NCBI GenBank assembly: GCA_022457155.1 | Contig: JAJGOT010000309.1 | Location: 884,501-948,500, forward strand | Source of the DNA: Cladopsammia gracilis | Lineage: Eukaryota; Cnidaria; Anthozoa; Scleractinia; Dendrophylliidae | Direction: 5' to 3' | Length of the DNA: 64,000 bases | Shown: in pieces, positions 1 to 12,038 of the stretch | Layout: the number at the start of each line of letters is the position of its first letter | Numbering within the stretch: position 1 is the first letter of the stretch | Made by a program: the position numbers and the translations under genes | The notes under the pieces: generated by a model | Told to the model about the DNA's origin: nothing | Seen by the model: the letters and a program-made list of their open reading frames with translations, nothing else | Databases searched by the model: none

Positions 1-686
1 AAAAATCGCTGTGGCTATATGGCCGGCAACCGGTCAAGGTGTTGAAAACACTAAATGGCCGGCAGTTCTATATTCTCAGTAAATTTCTCAAAATCGAAAA
101 ATTCCAGCTAATCTAAACTATCATATGTCGATTAAGAAAAGTCAAGCGATCCTGAAATGGTTTATAGATCTCAAGTCTAGTGTTTGGTTTACGCTGGGCT
201 CAGAAGACGAAACCATGTTTTGCGACACTTGAGATCCTTTTTCAGCTCGACTGCCGGTCAAATGGCCGGCAGTTCTATATTTTCAGTAAATTTCACAAAA
301 TCAAAAAAAATTCAGCCATTCTGAACTATAATCGACATATGATAGTTTAGATTAGCTGGAATTTTTCGATTTTGTGAAATTTACTGAGAATATAGAACTG
401 CCGGCCATTTAGTGTTTTGAAAACCTTGACCTGCAGTCGAGCTGAAAAAAGTTCCAAGTGTCACAAAACATGGTTTCGTCTTCTGAGCCCAGCGTAAACT
501 AAACACTAGACTTGAGATCTATAAAGCATTTCAGGATCGCTTGACTTTTCTAAATCGATATATGATAGTTTAGATTAGCCGGAATTTTTCGATTTTGTGA
601 AATTTACTGAGAATATAGAACTGCCGGCCATTTAGTGTTTTGAAAACCTTGACCGGTTACCAGCCATATAGCCACAGCGATTTTGT
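1..686. repeat. Long palindromic (foldback) element
   Basis: Almost the whole interval is one imperfect palindrome. The first bases (AAAATCGCTGTGGCTATATGG) return as reverse complement at about 665-685, and the arms (about 340 bp each) can be followed inward with few mismatches. No protein is encoded. It looks like a foldback or MITE-type non-autonomous DNA transposon. The left end coincides with the window edge, so its full extent and target duplication cannot be judged. Confidence 0.8.
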
Positions 687-689
687 AAA

Positions 690-2095
690 GCTGTCTCCTT
701 CTTAAATATGTGTTATTGCAAAATAACGGCCGGTTTTGGCCCATATACTCAGAAGAAGAAGAGCTTTGTTAAAGTGGGGTTAGCAGCAGGTGGACTCTTA
801 CCATTTATTCAGTACCTTAGTACTCACCGTTTAGAAGGTTGCCCCTTCAGCCAACTGCGAATTGAAGAATGGCAATCTAACTGGTTATGTTGCTTTTATT
901 ACCGAGAAGACGATATCAACTGTCATCTAATTCCAATCATTCTGTGTCTATGTTATGTAACCGGCAAATAATGATCAGTATAATCCTGTGATCGTGACTT
1001 ATCTGAAAAACGATTTTCAAAAATAGAAATAACTTTATCCTTTTGAAGTGACAGCTCCTATTTGCTTGAATATCAACTGCTATAAAGTGAAAAACAAAAC
1101 AGCCTGGGAGGGGGTATTCAACGGCCGAGGTCATGGGTAAACTATTCTAGAATTTTCGTTTTTTAATCGAACAGGTCCCTTTTATTGAGTGAATAATTAC
1201 GAAAGATAAGAATAACTGAACATTATAAAATTGTTGCAGAATCTTCCACTGCGTTAGGAATATCTCCGCGCTCGCTGGTTCAACAAACACTCAGGACTGT
1301 ATCTATCGTTTTCTTCACTCTACGTGGTATTGCGACTTCGTTCATAATTCTGATCGTTCAAAAACCTTCTAACTTAAAATTACAATATTCACTAGTTTTA
1401 TTATCACCAGACGTGAACAACTTGTCCACGTAAATTCGGCTGCAAACCTAAGTTGGCAAAAGCTCACTATTGTTTCTTTACGATCAAACGCTTGTGTGTA
1501 TTAAATACTAATTTCCTGATCTGAAGCGGGATAGCGTGGGCTGCAATTATCTATTATTAATTACCGACCATAATCGGATTACAATCATTTTGAAACCACT
1601 AACGATTAACTCCTAATTCAGACTTCCTTTTTACAAACTGACTGAGTCTATCTCTCACAGGATGTAGTTGTTAACCTAATGCCTATTTCTGCTCGCAAAA
1701 GCACTAAAATGACTGAAAACGTGCTGGAACTTAAACTAACAAAACTACGGAAAATAATACTCAAAACTTGTCATGACAAAAATACACATATAGCCCGGTT
1801 TACTAACTAATGTCATTTAACATTTAAAAGTCACTTTTATCTGTCAAAATTCTTTGTTCGCTGATACGAAACAGGACTCGAAACGGAACCAGTGGTCACG
1901 AACACAAGTGCTATTTCTTGTTTTGATTTAAGTCCAACGATTTCATCGCTCTTTTCTCGAGCGAAACAAAATCAGAAAAATGTTAGGTTTGTCTGTGGCC
2001 GTAAAGAAGTACAAAGCGAAGACTCTGGTACCATGTTAATATGCTGAAGTGTACTATATTTAGCCAACAGAGAAGAAGAACCTTCGTCCCTGACA
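690..2095. other. Non-coding stretch with a dispersed repeat
   Basis: No convincing gene. The sequence at about 890-1230 recurs at 29080-29740, where it is split by about 420 bp of other palindromic repeats near 29165-29583. This is therefore a dispersed repeat family. Short open frames here show no recognisable domain. Confidence 0.5.
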
Positions 2096-2365
2096 TTAGC
2101 CTGTTCCAGGCGTTCAGATAGTACGAAAAACGCTAATAGTTGGGGAAGGCGCGAAGAAAAGCGAGCGAAAAAAATGCGGGGAGACGAGGGAACGGGTTCC
2201 CTCACTTCCTCTCCCCAATCTCCCCGCTTTTTTTCGCTCGCTTTTCTTGGCCAACATGTCCTCGAGACGAGATTATCTCATAGCAATAATTGCTATTTGA
2301 CACCGAATTAACTCATATACATAATCTGGGCTTGTCTGCGTTCTACGGTGACTGGTAACTAGTAA
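2096..2365. repeat. Left copy of an inverted repeat shared by two gene upstream regions
   Basis: This segment reappears in reverse complement at about 25808-26080. Shared parts include the stretch around CTCGAGACGAGATTATCTC and the tract ending in CTACGGTGACTGGTAAC. Each copy lies directly upstream of an ATGGCGG start (2391 on plus, 25792 on minus), so the two genes face each other. An internal hairpin at about 2155-2247 (arms GAAAAGCGAGCG / CGCTCGCTTTTC) is a separate small insertion absent from the right copy. Confidence 0.75.
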
Positions 2366-2390
2366 TTTATGGCATGCTTGATGAAGGAAA

Positions 2391-2442
2391 ATGGCGGCTG
2401 CTGTGAGTGTTTTCGATGGCGACAATCAGGGGAGTGAAGAAG
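2391..2442 (+). CDS. Exon 1 of a small unidentified gene
   Basis: The exon starts at an ATG that opens with a run of alanines (MAAAVSVFDGDN) and ends at a GTAAAC donor in phase 1. It joins in frame to candidate exons at 3220-3269, 4918-4972 and 5701-5936. I do not recognise the family. The start was chosen because the matching inverted upstream repeat at 25.8 kb also ends just before an ATGGCGG. The exon chain is inferred from splice signals and phase agreement only. Confidence 0.45.
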
Positions 2443-2601
2443 GTAAACCATGTTTGCACAAAAGATCTAAGTCTTATATTTTACTTATTCGTTTTCTGAA
2501 TTGCCTTTTTTTAATATTTGCCTGTGTTCGATTCGTTGCGCTTCCTTCGTTGTTTATAAATAATGTGTTATTCATGGGGGCCATTCGATCATCTATGAAC
2601 C

Positions 2602-3165
2602 TTAAAGTGCCCCTGCGATCAAATTTTATAATTGTTTTTTTTTTATTTCATTTTTCGAAAGGAAAGATTGTAATTACTGACCAGTCCAAACCGTTTTTCA
2701 ATCTGATCACGGGAAATCGGTTGTTTTATGACTGTACTTTTCTCATTTTCACTGCCGCCATTACATTTGCATGTTCCAGTAGTTTCAAAAGAAGCCAGAG
2801 AAAGTGACATCAAAGACTCGCTGGCTTAAAATTGCAGTGTGTGAATACAGCTTATTTAGTATGCAGAACACAAGTTTGGCAACCTGAAAGCTCAAAATTC
2901 CCGTGCCGCATACTAAATAAGCTGTATTCACACACTGCAATTTTAAGCCAGTGAGTCTTCGACGTCACTTTCTCTGGCTTCTTTTGAAACTACTGGAACA
3001 TGCAAATGTAATGGCGGCCATGAAAATGAGAAAAGTACAGTCGAAAAAAACCGCTTTCCCGTGATCAGATTGGAAAACGGTTTGGACTGGTCAGTAATTA
3101 CAATATTTTCTTTCGAAAAATGAAATAAAAAACAATTATAAAATTTGATCGCAGGGGCACTTTAA
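2602..3165. repeat. Palindromic MITE bounded by TTAA
   Basis: The arms at about 2602-2866 and 2905-3165 are reverse complements of each other over roughly 260 bp. The ends read TTAAAGTGCCCCTGCGATC and its complement. A TTAA at both ends fits the TTAA target duplication of Kolobok or piggyBac-like transposons. It lies in intron 1 of the 2391 gene and creates a fortuitous open frame running on from exon 1. Confidence 0.8.
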
Positions 3166-3219
3166 ATTATATTAAGCTTTATATGCAATGATGCATTTTA
3201 TGAAAATACTTTTTAGCAG

Positions 3220-3269
3220 AAAGGGCCGTAAACACTTCTAACAGTACTCCAAGAAGAACAATTGCCGAG
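3220..3269 (+). CDS. Candidate exon 2 of the 2391 gene
   Basis: A TTTTTAGCAG acceptor precedes 50 nt that continue the phase-1 exon 1 without a stop (peptide ...RAVNTSNSTPRRTIAE). It ends at GAG followed by GTTTGT, a weak donor. It starts 54 bp after the right end of the MITE. No domain is recognised. Confidence 0.4.
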
Positions 3270-4917
3270 GTTTGTGATCAGTCATTGTATTAACTTATCT
3301 GTAGCTGTATTTGAACTAACATGATCTAGAGTTCGACTTTAGTCTTTCAAAACACGCGAACAGGTCCTCTATTTTCTCCGTTTGACCTTATATTAAAACA
3401 TAAGGTAGCTGCAGATACCCGCAATACTGAATCGAGTAGCGATGTTTGTTTGAAGATTTATGTTTAAAAGTTAGTGCATTTAGCATTATGGTTTCTCCAC
3501 TATTATCCAACTTCACTCAGTAGATGGTCACCCCTTGCAGGACTATGAAATTTTGAATAAAGGTTGAATAAAGGTAGTAATATTTGCTTGACGTTTGAGT
3601 TATAAAAACATAGCACAACTCGTAAAAATAATTAATGTACAGTGTTATTTGCACTCTTAACTAGTACTGTCTAATAAGTATACATAGGTCAAACAATTCA
3701 ACCTCGGTTCTGTCCTTCATGTAAGGTGTACTGGCTGCCAAACATATGGTAAATTTGGGTCATCAATCAGCAGCCCTTTACAGCTGGGTGGCTTTATACC
3801 ACGTGCCAAACAGCAAATGTAGTATGTGACGTGGTTGTAACAGTTGTCTGCATTTGCAAACGAGCTAACCAGCATCGCTCAGGCTCAGACCACAGCTCGT
3901 CATTTCAGGACATGTGGATTAAAAACTTTAAGTTGAGGGTCATTGAAATCAGTGGTCAGAACTTGTGATAAAAGAAGAGCCAGAGAGGCCTACTGGATAA
4001 TATAGTTGAAATTAATTTAAGTTAATTTATTTTTACCTTGTGCCAGTCACTGCATGCTCGCAAGATAGTTTGTTATTGTTGTAAAGTCATTTAAACTCTT
4101 GGCGCATGTTTTTTTTATTTTCCGTTTGCAAGAAATTTGAATGGTTTTTGCTGTAACGCTCCTAAAGAAGGCTACAACAGCCAAAACATTGAGAATTAAA
4201 AACTAAAACTTTAACCTGAAGTTGGATATCCCAGTTCAAGTGTACATGTATTATAACATTATTTAAATGTGAAATTTCCCTGGTGTGGTAATCAAACCCA
4301 GTCATGATTGATTTGTATCGGGTTTGGTAATAGAACTCACCAAAACATTAATTTTACCAATCGAACAAAACTGAACATTTGATAATAAAATACACTTCTT
4401 CAATTGAACATGATGTTGAACATTTAATTGATCGATTGAACTTTTCACTTGACCTGCACTTTGACTTTTCCAAAATGTTTTCAAACAGCCGGCATTGCAT
4501 TCAAATGCATTGTTATGTGAGCTCTAATATTTTTAACTTGCGTACTAACATGTAAGTGTCAGAGAAAGATACTTTATGAGAAAATAGGGGAGGTCTCTAG
4601 GGTGGAGCTCTGAAAGCACTTCACATAAAAGGATCATGACAGCAAGGGTTTTTGATTTCTTGACTGCCTGTGACAAAATCAAGTTTGATGAACTGTAATC
4701 CACTTCAATCTTTGCAACTACTGGTTCTGTTTTGCTCTATAAAATCTTTTTTATCTTATTTAGTTATAATAATAATATATTTGGTGGCATTTGGCAATGT
4801 AACATGGAAGTTAAGTGGTAAGCAAAATTTTGTTCTTACAGCGGGACAGTGTCCATTTAAGTAAACTCACTTTAACCTCTTAATTTTTGTAAATTTTTCT
4901 ATTTTAAATATTAACAG
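3270..4917. other. Putative intron; no feature recognised
   Basis: AT-rich sequence without a supported gene. At about 4155-4190 a motif of the type CTCCTAAAGAAGGCTACAACAGC resembles the 3' tails of LINE or Penelope-like elements, where a GAAACGT-type motif often follows. It is too short to classify. Confidence 0.35.
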
Positions 4918-4972
4918 TTCAACAACAACAACAACAACAGCAAACCCATCATTATTTCAACATCTTCTCCAG
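4918..4972 (+). CDS. Candidate exon 3 of the 2391 gene, Asn-rich
   Basis: An ATTAACAG acceptor is followed by 55 nt encoding a short asparagine run (FNNNNNNSKPIIISTSSP) and a GTAAAA donor. The phase agrees with exon 2 (phase 0 in, phase 1 out). Similar, partly degenerate exon-like sequences occur near 5020-5045 and 5582-5632, as if this small exon had been duplicated locally. Confidence 0.4.
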
Positions 4973-5095
4973 GTAAAATGATATCCTTGAATTATATCAC
5001 TAATTTATTATTAAGTAAACTCACCCACCTATGCCAACAGCTAATCCAGGTATAACTATATCCTTGAATTATATCACTGATTTATTTTTACGTTA

Positions 5096-5526
5096 AAGTG
5101 CCTATCACCCCTAGAAAGTTATTTCCAGAATCAACTCTATGTACATGTACATTGAATAGTTGAATGGTAAAATATTCTTGTTTTGAATGTCGTGTTAGTG
5201 AGTTATAGAGATTTGAATTTACAAAATGCTAATTAGATGACGTCAACCCAGGAATTTGCCATTATTTCTATGCCAATTTACAGTGCGCAGTTTGCAGTTT
5301 GAGGTTAATTAATTTGATAAATACTAAAAAATAAACTGTGGATAGTCAATTGACAATTGTATAATAAATGATTCCCGGGTTGACATCATCTAATTAGCAT
5401 TTTGTAAATTCAAATCTATATAATTCACAAATGCAAGGTTCAAAACAAGAAATATTTTACCATTCAACTATTCAATGTACATAGAGTTAATTCTGAAAAT
5501 AACTTTCTAGGGGTGATAGGCATTTT
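5096..5526. repeat. Second palindromic MITE bounded by TTAA
   Basis: The left arm begins TTAAAGTGCCTATCACCCC and the right arm ends in the complement near 5526. The arms are about 150-180 bp around a central unpaired part. It is a different family from the 2602 element but has the same TTAA boundary, which suggests the same transposase class. Confidence 0.75.
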
Positions 5527-5700
5527 AAGTTTTTTTTGCTTTTTAAATTTTGTAAATTTTTCTATTTCAAATACCGGTAGTAATAGTTCAACAACAACAG
5601 CAATGGCCAGCTATGTCAACAGCTATCCAGATAAAATGATATCCTTGAATTATAACACTAATTTATTATTAACTACAATAAATGTCCCTTTTTCTGATAG

Positions 5701-5936
5701 GAATCATGGTTGTGTACATGACAGAAAGGAAAGTTCTTGCTGCAGGCCATCTTCAACATTGAGATGTCCTGCATAGCCATCAAATCCCTGCTGACCATGC
5801 ATGTGTTTGCCTGACAACAGTCTCCAATGGTGAACTTCATGCCCCATTACTGTTAGGAGACCCAACTGAAAATCTCCTTCTTGAGAGTGGCCACTCTCAC
5901 CTCTACAGGTGTCCATTTGGCACCTTATTTATCTAA
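5701..5936 (+). CDS. Candidate terminal exon of the 2391 gene, interrupted by TGA
   Basis: A TTTTTCTGATAG acceptor opens a frame in phase with exon 3. The frame reads 19 codons (MVVYMTERKVLAAGHLQH) to a TGA at 5760-5762. The same frame then stays open for 57 more codons to TAA at 5934-5936, with protein-like composition (DHACVCLTTVSNGELHAPLL). The pattern suggests one coding exon with a nonsense mutation or base error. Without the stop the chain is about 130 codons; with it, about 72. No family is recognised. Confidence 0.35.
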
Positions 5937-7327
5937 TGCACTTGTCAGTTAACCCCCACCCCTCCTGCTACCACCACCACCCCAGGATGCAATGTAAGGA
6001 AATGTAGGGGATTTAATTTAATTTTTTTTTTGCCCCATGGAAATTCCCTGCCAAATCTCACACCTGTTAGGTGTGAGTCTCATGTCTGCAGGTCAAAACT
6101 TTGATCTCTCACCAGATCATGCTTACAGACTAATTTTTTCTGCCAGCTAAACTTTGAACTCTATAATACAGCCTATGCTGACACACTTTCAATCAGAATA
6201 AAATCTGCATGACTTATTTACAGACTTGTTAACAGCTGATATTTCTTGGGGGCAGCTGAAAACTCACTAAAAGTATACTGTTTCCAAAAGATCCATTGCT
6301 GTATTTAGAGGTCACTTTATGCCTGCCCATATTGAGGTTGCTGAACAGTTAGTCATTACTCATTGTGCTAGAACGTTTCCAGTAAAAAACCGAAAGTACA
6401 GTCCAAACTGTTTATTAATAAATCTGAAATATGATTGATAATATGGGAAGAAAAGTTACTTGCACATGTTGCCATTTCCATTTTCAAGATATTTGTAGTA
6501 AATCTTTGTTTTGAATATTATTTAACTTTAAAATGAAATATTTTTAGACTCATTAAATTCCCCAATTGCTCAAGGTTGGAAATTATATGTAAGGCGGTCT
6601 GAATGTGTAGAAACCTCATAACATAATAGACTTTTGAGGTGGTGGGTTGTTATCATTTCACACCAAATAATTATCAAAATGGTGGATTTCCTCATATATG
6701 AAGATCCCTTGAACCAAATACCTCCTTGTCCCAGGATGGGGGTTCTTTTCTTGACAAGTGCATTAGTGAAAGGTATTTAACATGGGACTACCTATTTTCT
6801 AAAAATGATGTATGACAGATATTTTTTTATTTGATCAAATCTACTAATATAGTGATGATAATGAATGCCAGGTCAAACTGTGTGGGTTGTGACATCAAAA
6901 CAATGTTACTTTCATGTAATAATAATAATATTAATTTGTATAGCACTATTCAGCTAATCTTCCAAAAGTGCTTTACAATCATTATTTATGCTAAGATAAA
7001 AACTAAAATCTAAAAATACCAAGATAAATTTACAATTCTTAAAAATGTATGTTGGTTTTTTGTGTCAGAAAAATTGTCATTTATGGCTGCAGTTTTTGAC
7101 CCAACCGAAAGTAAAGTAGTATACGGACAGAGGAAAAACACTGTATATATAATTAATTTATATCAATATTTTCATTATGACTTATGAGTTTCAGATTTTA
7201 CTGTTTCAATCAGATGTTTGACTTTGGTTTGTCTTGTTAAAGAGTGCATTGAAAAAGTAACATTTATTTTGTCTTCATTATAAACCAATACAAGTCCATT
7301 GCTTCATTTGTGACTTTCAGAAATTGT

Positions 7328-7725
7328 ACAGTTGAACCTGTATACAGCCATTTTGAGAAAGGTTGTCGGATAAAGTGCACGCGACAACCCCGAAAGGTAT
7401 TGTGGGTGCTTTTGAGTTCACTGTTTTTCAAAGAAATTTGAAAGAATGGCAGGAGAGGCCATGGACATATGTCTTTGAGTGCTAAAGGAAAACAACAGAA
7501 GTAGGTTCGACAGCTACAGTGTCAGGAACAATGTATTGCGCATATCCCACATTACCTTTCGGGATTGTCGCGTGCACATTTTTTCCGGCGACCTTTCTCG
7601 AAATAGCTGTATAATTACCAGTTTTCAAAGCCCCGAGTTGTATTTGCTACCTGTATTTAACCTGTATTAAGTGGCCACTTTCTGAAGTCCCAAGGGTGAC
7701 CATTATGTACAGGTTTGACTGTATT
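7328..7725. repeat. Palindromic DNA-transposon relic (copy 1)
   Basis: Inner arms around GAAAGGTTGTCGG and CCGGCGACCTTTC, and around GTGCACGCGACAA and TTGTCGCGTGCAC, are inverted. The outer ends ACAGTTGAACCTGTA and TACAGGTTTGACTGT also pair. It is non-autonomous. The same element is present in copy 2 at about 14774-15172. Confidence 0.65.
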
Positions 7726-8694
7726 TAAGAAATGTGTCTGTTTTGATCATTAAGTAGATGCCAATACTTATACCCAGAGTACACCTGTATAACAAAATTA
7801 AATTATTCAGATAAAAATGTTGTGTTCTTGGACAAGATATTTAAGCAACAAAATGCTGCAATGGACTAGCACATGATCCAGGGGAGTAGCAATACTCCTA
7901 GTCGCTTCATGATACAGAAACAAGATGTGCTCAGGCAGTTGGGAGCCACTAGTGCCTTTTTGTTATTTGTTTCACATGATCTTAAAAAAAAATAATTCAG
8001 GGATCTATTTTTTTTTATTTGCTAAGTGTGAAATTTTGCACCAGTATAATTTATAATGCATCCTACCCAGTATATGGATATGGCTGATATTTTGTGGTCA
8101 TGCCTCGTACCGCTCAAATATTTGGCAGTGAAAAAAGTCAAAACAATGATAAGGTCCCTGATCGAAATTCACACATTTTGCAAGTTGCAGACACTGGAGC
8201 ATTTTTGTCTGCCAAAAAACATAAAATGACTTTCGAAGAACAGGACATGAACGTTGTCCTTCTCCATCACATCACAGGCAAGACATCTGTTTATCATAAT
8301 AGTTTTTTTATCGGGATATGGGTAGTGCCCTGCCAACCGATAAAAACTAGTAAGTTGTTTTCTAAAAAGGTAAATTTCCCTGATTGTTGAAAAGGGCACC
8401 TTTCCAAGCACATCTTTGTAGAGTCTTGACCTGTAAAACTCAACTAAACTTCCTTTTCTCCTCATAAATACCAAAAGAAAAGGTATACCATCAGGCCGGG
8501 TGATGTGTTATGAACAAGATATCTGAGTTTTTTCTTGCAGTAGTCATCAGAAATTAACTTGTCTGAAATCATTTCATTTGAATTTTCCTGTTCAGAGAGT
8601 TCAAACCCCATATATCCCTTGGCAAAACTTCAATCATAGCCCCAATTTTCGAAAAACGGAGTACATTTGAATCCTTTACCTACTAAACCATTCA
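7726..8694. other. Stretch without a recognised gene (copy 1)
   Basis: Two overlapping open frames of about 100 codons lie on opposite strands at 8094-8474. Neither shows a domain, a signal or splice sites that would favour it. They are repeated in copy 2. I see no supported function. Confidence 0.3.
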
Positions 8695-11240
8695 TAAGTG
8701 CGGTCCAGTATGCTGTATTATCCCATTCCTACACATTCAATCTTCACCCCATTTTTACATTATTTGAACGGGAGTGAAAAACGGGGTTGATTTCACCAGT
8801 GCCGTCCAGTATGCTATATATCCCATCCTTTCACATCCAATCTACACCCGATTTTTTACATTATTTGAACGGGAGTGAAAAACGGGGTTAATTTCATCAG
8901 TGCGGTCCAGTGTGCTATACATCCCATCCTTACACATCCAATCTTCACCCCCATTTTACATTATTTGAACGGGAGTGAAAAACGGGGTTGATTACATCAG
9001 TGCGAACCAGTGTGCTATATATCCCATCCCTACATTTTCAATCTTCACCCCCATTTTACATTATTTGAACGGGAGTGAAAAACGGGGTTAATTTCATCAG
9101 TGCGATCCAGTGTGCTATATATCCCTTCCCTACATTTTCAATCTTCACCCCATTTTTACATTATTTGAACGGGAGTGAAAAACGGGGTTGATTTCATCAG
9201 TGCCGTCCAGTGTGCTATATATCCCATCCCTACACATCCAATCTTCACCCCCATTTTACATTATTTGAACGGGAGTGAAAAACGGGGTTGATTTCATCAG
9301 TGCGGTCCAGTGTGCTATATATCCCATCCCTACACATCCAGTCTTCACCCCAATTTTACATTATTTGAACGGGAGTGAAAAACGGGGTTAATTTCATCAG
9401 TGCGGTCCAGTATGCTATATTTCCCATCCCTACATTTTCAATCTTCACCCCATTTTTACATTATTTGAACGGGAGTGAAAAACGGGGTTGATTTCATCAG
9501 TGCGGTCCAGTGTGCTATATATCCCATCCCTACACATCCAATCTTCACCCCCATTTTACATTATTTGAACGGGAGTGAAAAACGGGGTTGATTTCATCAG
9601 TGCGGTCCAGTGTGCTATATATCCCATCCCTACACATCCAGTCTTCACCCCAATTTTACATTATTTGAACGGGAGTGAAAAACGGGGTTAATTTCATCAG
9701 TGCGGTCCAGTATGCTATATTTCCCATCCCTACATTTTCAATCTTCACCCCATTTTTACATTATTTGAACGGGAGTGAAAAACGGGGTTGATTTCATCAG
9801 TGCGGTCCAGTATGCTATATATCCGATCCCTACACATCCAATCTTCACCCCCATTTTACATTATTTGAAGGGGAGTGAAAAACGGGGTTGATTTCATCAG
9901 TGCGGTCCAGTGTGCTATATATCCCATCCCTACATTTTCAATCTTCACCCCATTTTACGTTATTTGAACGGGAGTGAAAAACGGGGTTAATTTCATCAGT
10001 GCGGTCCAGTATGCTATATATCCCAACCCTACATATCCAATCTTCACCCCCATTTTACATTATTTGAAGGGGAGTGAAAAACGGGGTTGATTTCATCAGT
10101 GCGATCCAGTGTGCTATATATCCCATCCCTACATTTTCAATCTTCACCCCATTTTTACATTATTTGAACTGGAGTGAAAAACGGGGTTAATTTCATCAGT
10201 GCGATCCATTATGCTATATATCCCATCCCTACATTTTCAATCTTCACCCCATTTTTACATTATTTGAACGGGAGTGAAAAACGGGGTTAATTTCATCAGT
10301 GCGGTCCAGTGTGCTATATATCCCATCCCAACACATCCAATCTTCACCCCAATTTTACATTATTTGAACGGGAGTGAAAAACGGGGTTGATTTCATCAGT
10401 GCGAACCAGTGTGCTATATATCCCATCCCTACATTTTCAATCTTCACCCCATTTTTACATTATTTGAACGGGAGTGAAAAACGGGGTTAATTTCATCAGT
10501 GCGGTCCAGTATGCTATATTTCCCATCCCTACATTTTCAATCTTCACCCCATTTTTACATTATTTGAACGGGTGTGAAAAACGGGGTTAATTTCATCAGT
10601 GCGGTCCAGTATGCTATATTTCCCATCCCTACATTTTCAATCTTCACCCCATTTTTACATTATTTGAACGGGAGTGAAAAACGGGGTTAATTTCATCAGT
10701 GCGGTCCAGTATGCTATATTTCCCATCCCTACATTTTCAATCTTCACCCCATTTTTACATTATTTGAACGGGAGTGAAAAACGGGGTTGATTTCATCAGT
10801 GCGAACCAGTGTGCTATATATCCCATCCCTACACATCCAATCTTCACCCCCATTTTACATTATTTGAACGGGAGTGAAAAACGGGGTTGATTTCATCAGT
10901 GCGGTCCAGTGTGCTATATATCCCATCCCTACACATCCAATCTTCACCCCCATTTTACATTATTTGAACGGGAGTGAAAAACGGGGTTAATTTCATCAGT
11001 GCGGTCCAGTATGCTATATTTCCCATCCCTACATTTTCAATCTTCACCCCATTTTTACATTATTTGAACGGGAGTGAAAAACGGGGTTGATTTCATCAGT
11101 GCGGTCCAGTGTGCTATATATCCCATCCCTACACATCCAGTCTTCACCCCAATTTTACATTATTTGAACTGAAGTGAAAAACGAGTTTATTTTATTAGTG
11201 CGGTCCAGTGTGCTACCCGAATTTTACATTATTTAAGCGG
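8695..11240. repeat. 100-bp satellite array, about 25 units (copy 1)
   Basis: Each unit is close to 100 bp and contains GTGCGGTCCAGTRTGCTATA, a C-rich CTTCACCCC block, TTTACATTATTTGAACGGG and AGTGAAAAACGGGGTT. Variants alternate (CACATCCA or ATTTTCA; AATC or AGTC). At about 9221-9820 the variants repeat with a 300-bp, three-unit period, a small higher-order structure. The ends are degenerate (last partial unit near 11220). No coding potential. Confidence 0.95.
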
Positions 11241-12038
11241 GGTAGTGCCATTTCCAGTTTTTTTTTTTCAACATTGAAGGGGTGAGAGGGAGGAGGGCTG
11301 CTCCACCAAATGTTACGCGGGCTGTAGTCTGTATTGTTGCTTAATTCGAAGTTGTAACTTACTTGACAGTTCTCGCTGCGGGGAAGTATACGTCCACTAC
11401 TTACGTTTAGGATCTTTCAACAAGTTCCACGACACAGGTTTTTGCTGCTCTAACTTAGCTCTAACGTACCGCTACTCATTCATAACGTCACGAGTACATT
11501 CACGTCTTATTGACTATTTTCCAGGAGGTTACTTCATTTTGTTATGTTATGTTTACGGCAGCATTTATTTTCAACTTAGGGTGAGACTAAGGTGCACAGA
11601 ACCAATGGAAAACACAGTATGTGACTCAGTACAACTTTTGTGTGGTACGTGTTCTTTACTCAAAATAAAATTTGCATTATACAAGTTGTGAACTGGACTC
11701 AAAACGTACGTTGTGAGAAACTTAACTATTCACAGAGATAACATTGCTGTTGAGTTTATTCAACGGTGAGTGATTTAACTTTCTGCATCTACGTAGTAGC
11801 ATGTCTGAAAGACATAAAAGCCTTAGCCTAAAATAAAAGCTATATTCACCGAGGGGGCAATACACCTAAATGTTTTGCAACACTCGGACTAAACATTTAT
11901 TACTATTCTTACAGTATCTCTTTGAGGTTTCAAGCGATTTAAAAATGCCATCATAGGCTTACAGTGGAAGGTGTCATAAAATTGTAAATATTTTCTGTAG
12001 ATGTAAATTTGTTTGTAAACGAGGAGAAAGGGATTTTT
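11241..12038. other. Non-coding stretch between satellite and ORF cluster (copy 1)
   Basis: Unique-looking sequence without a recognised gene, repeat or RNA. It is repeated at 18689-19486 in copy 2. Confidence 0.3.

Noticed and set aside
2443..2807. Extension of exon 1 into a 138-codon protein
   Set aside because: Most of it is read from a palindromic MITE beyond a good splice donor.
5760..5762. In-frame TGA as selenocysteine
   Set aside because: No SECIS-like structure seen in the following sequence and no selenoprotein family recognised; a mutation or base error is simpler.
8094..8474. Overlapping ORFs of about 100 codons on both strands (also 15541-15921)
   Set aside because: No domain, no splice or start context, and opposite-strand overlap; neither can be preferred.
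8695..11240. Regular repeats resembling a CRISPR array
   Set aside because: The whole 100-bp unit is repeated, not a short repeat with unique spacers, and the context is a eukaryotic genome.
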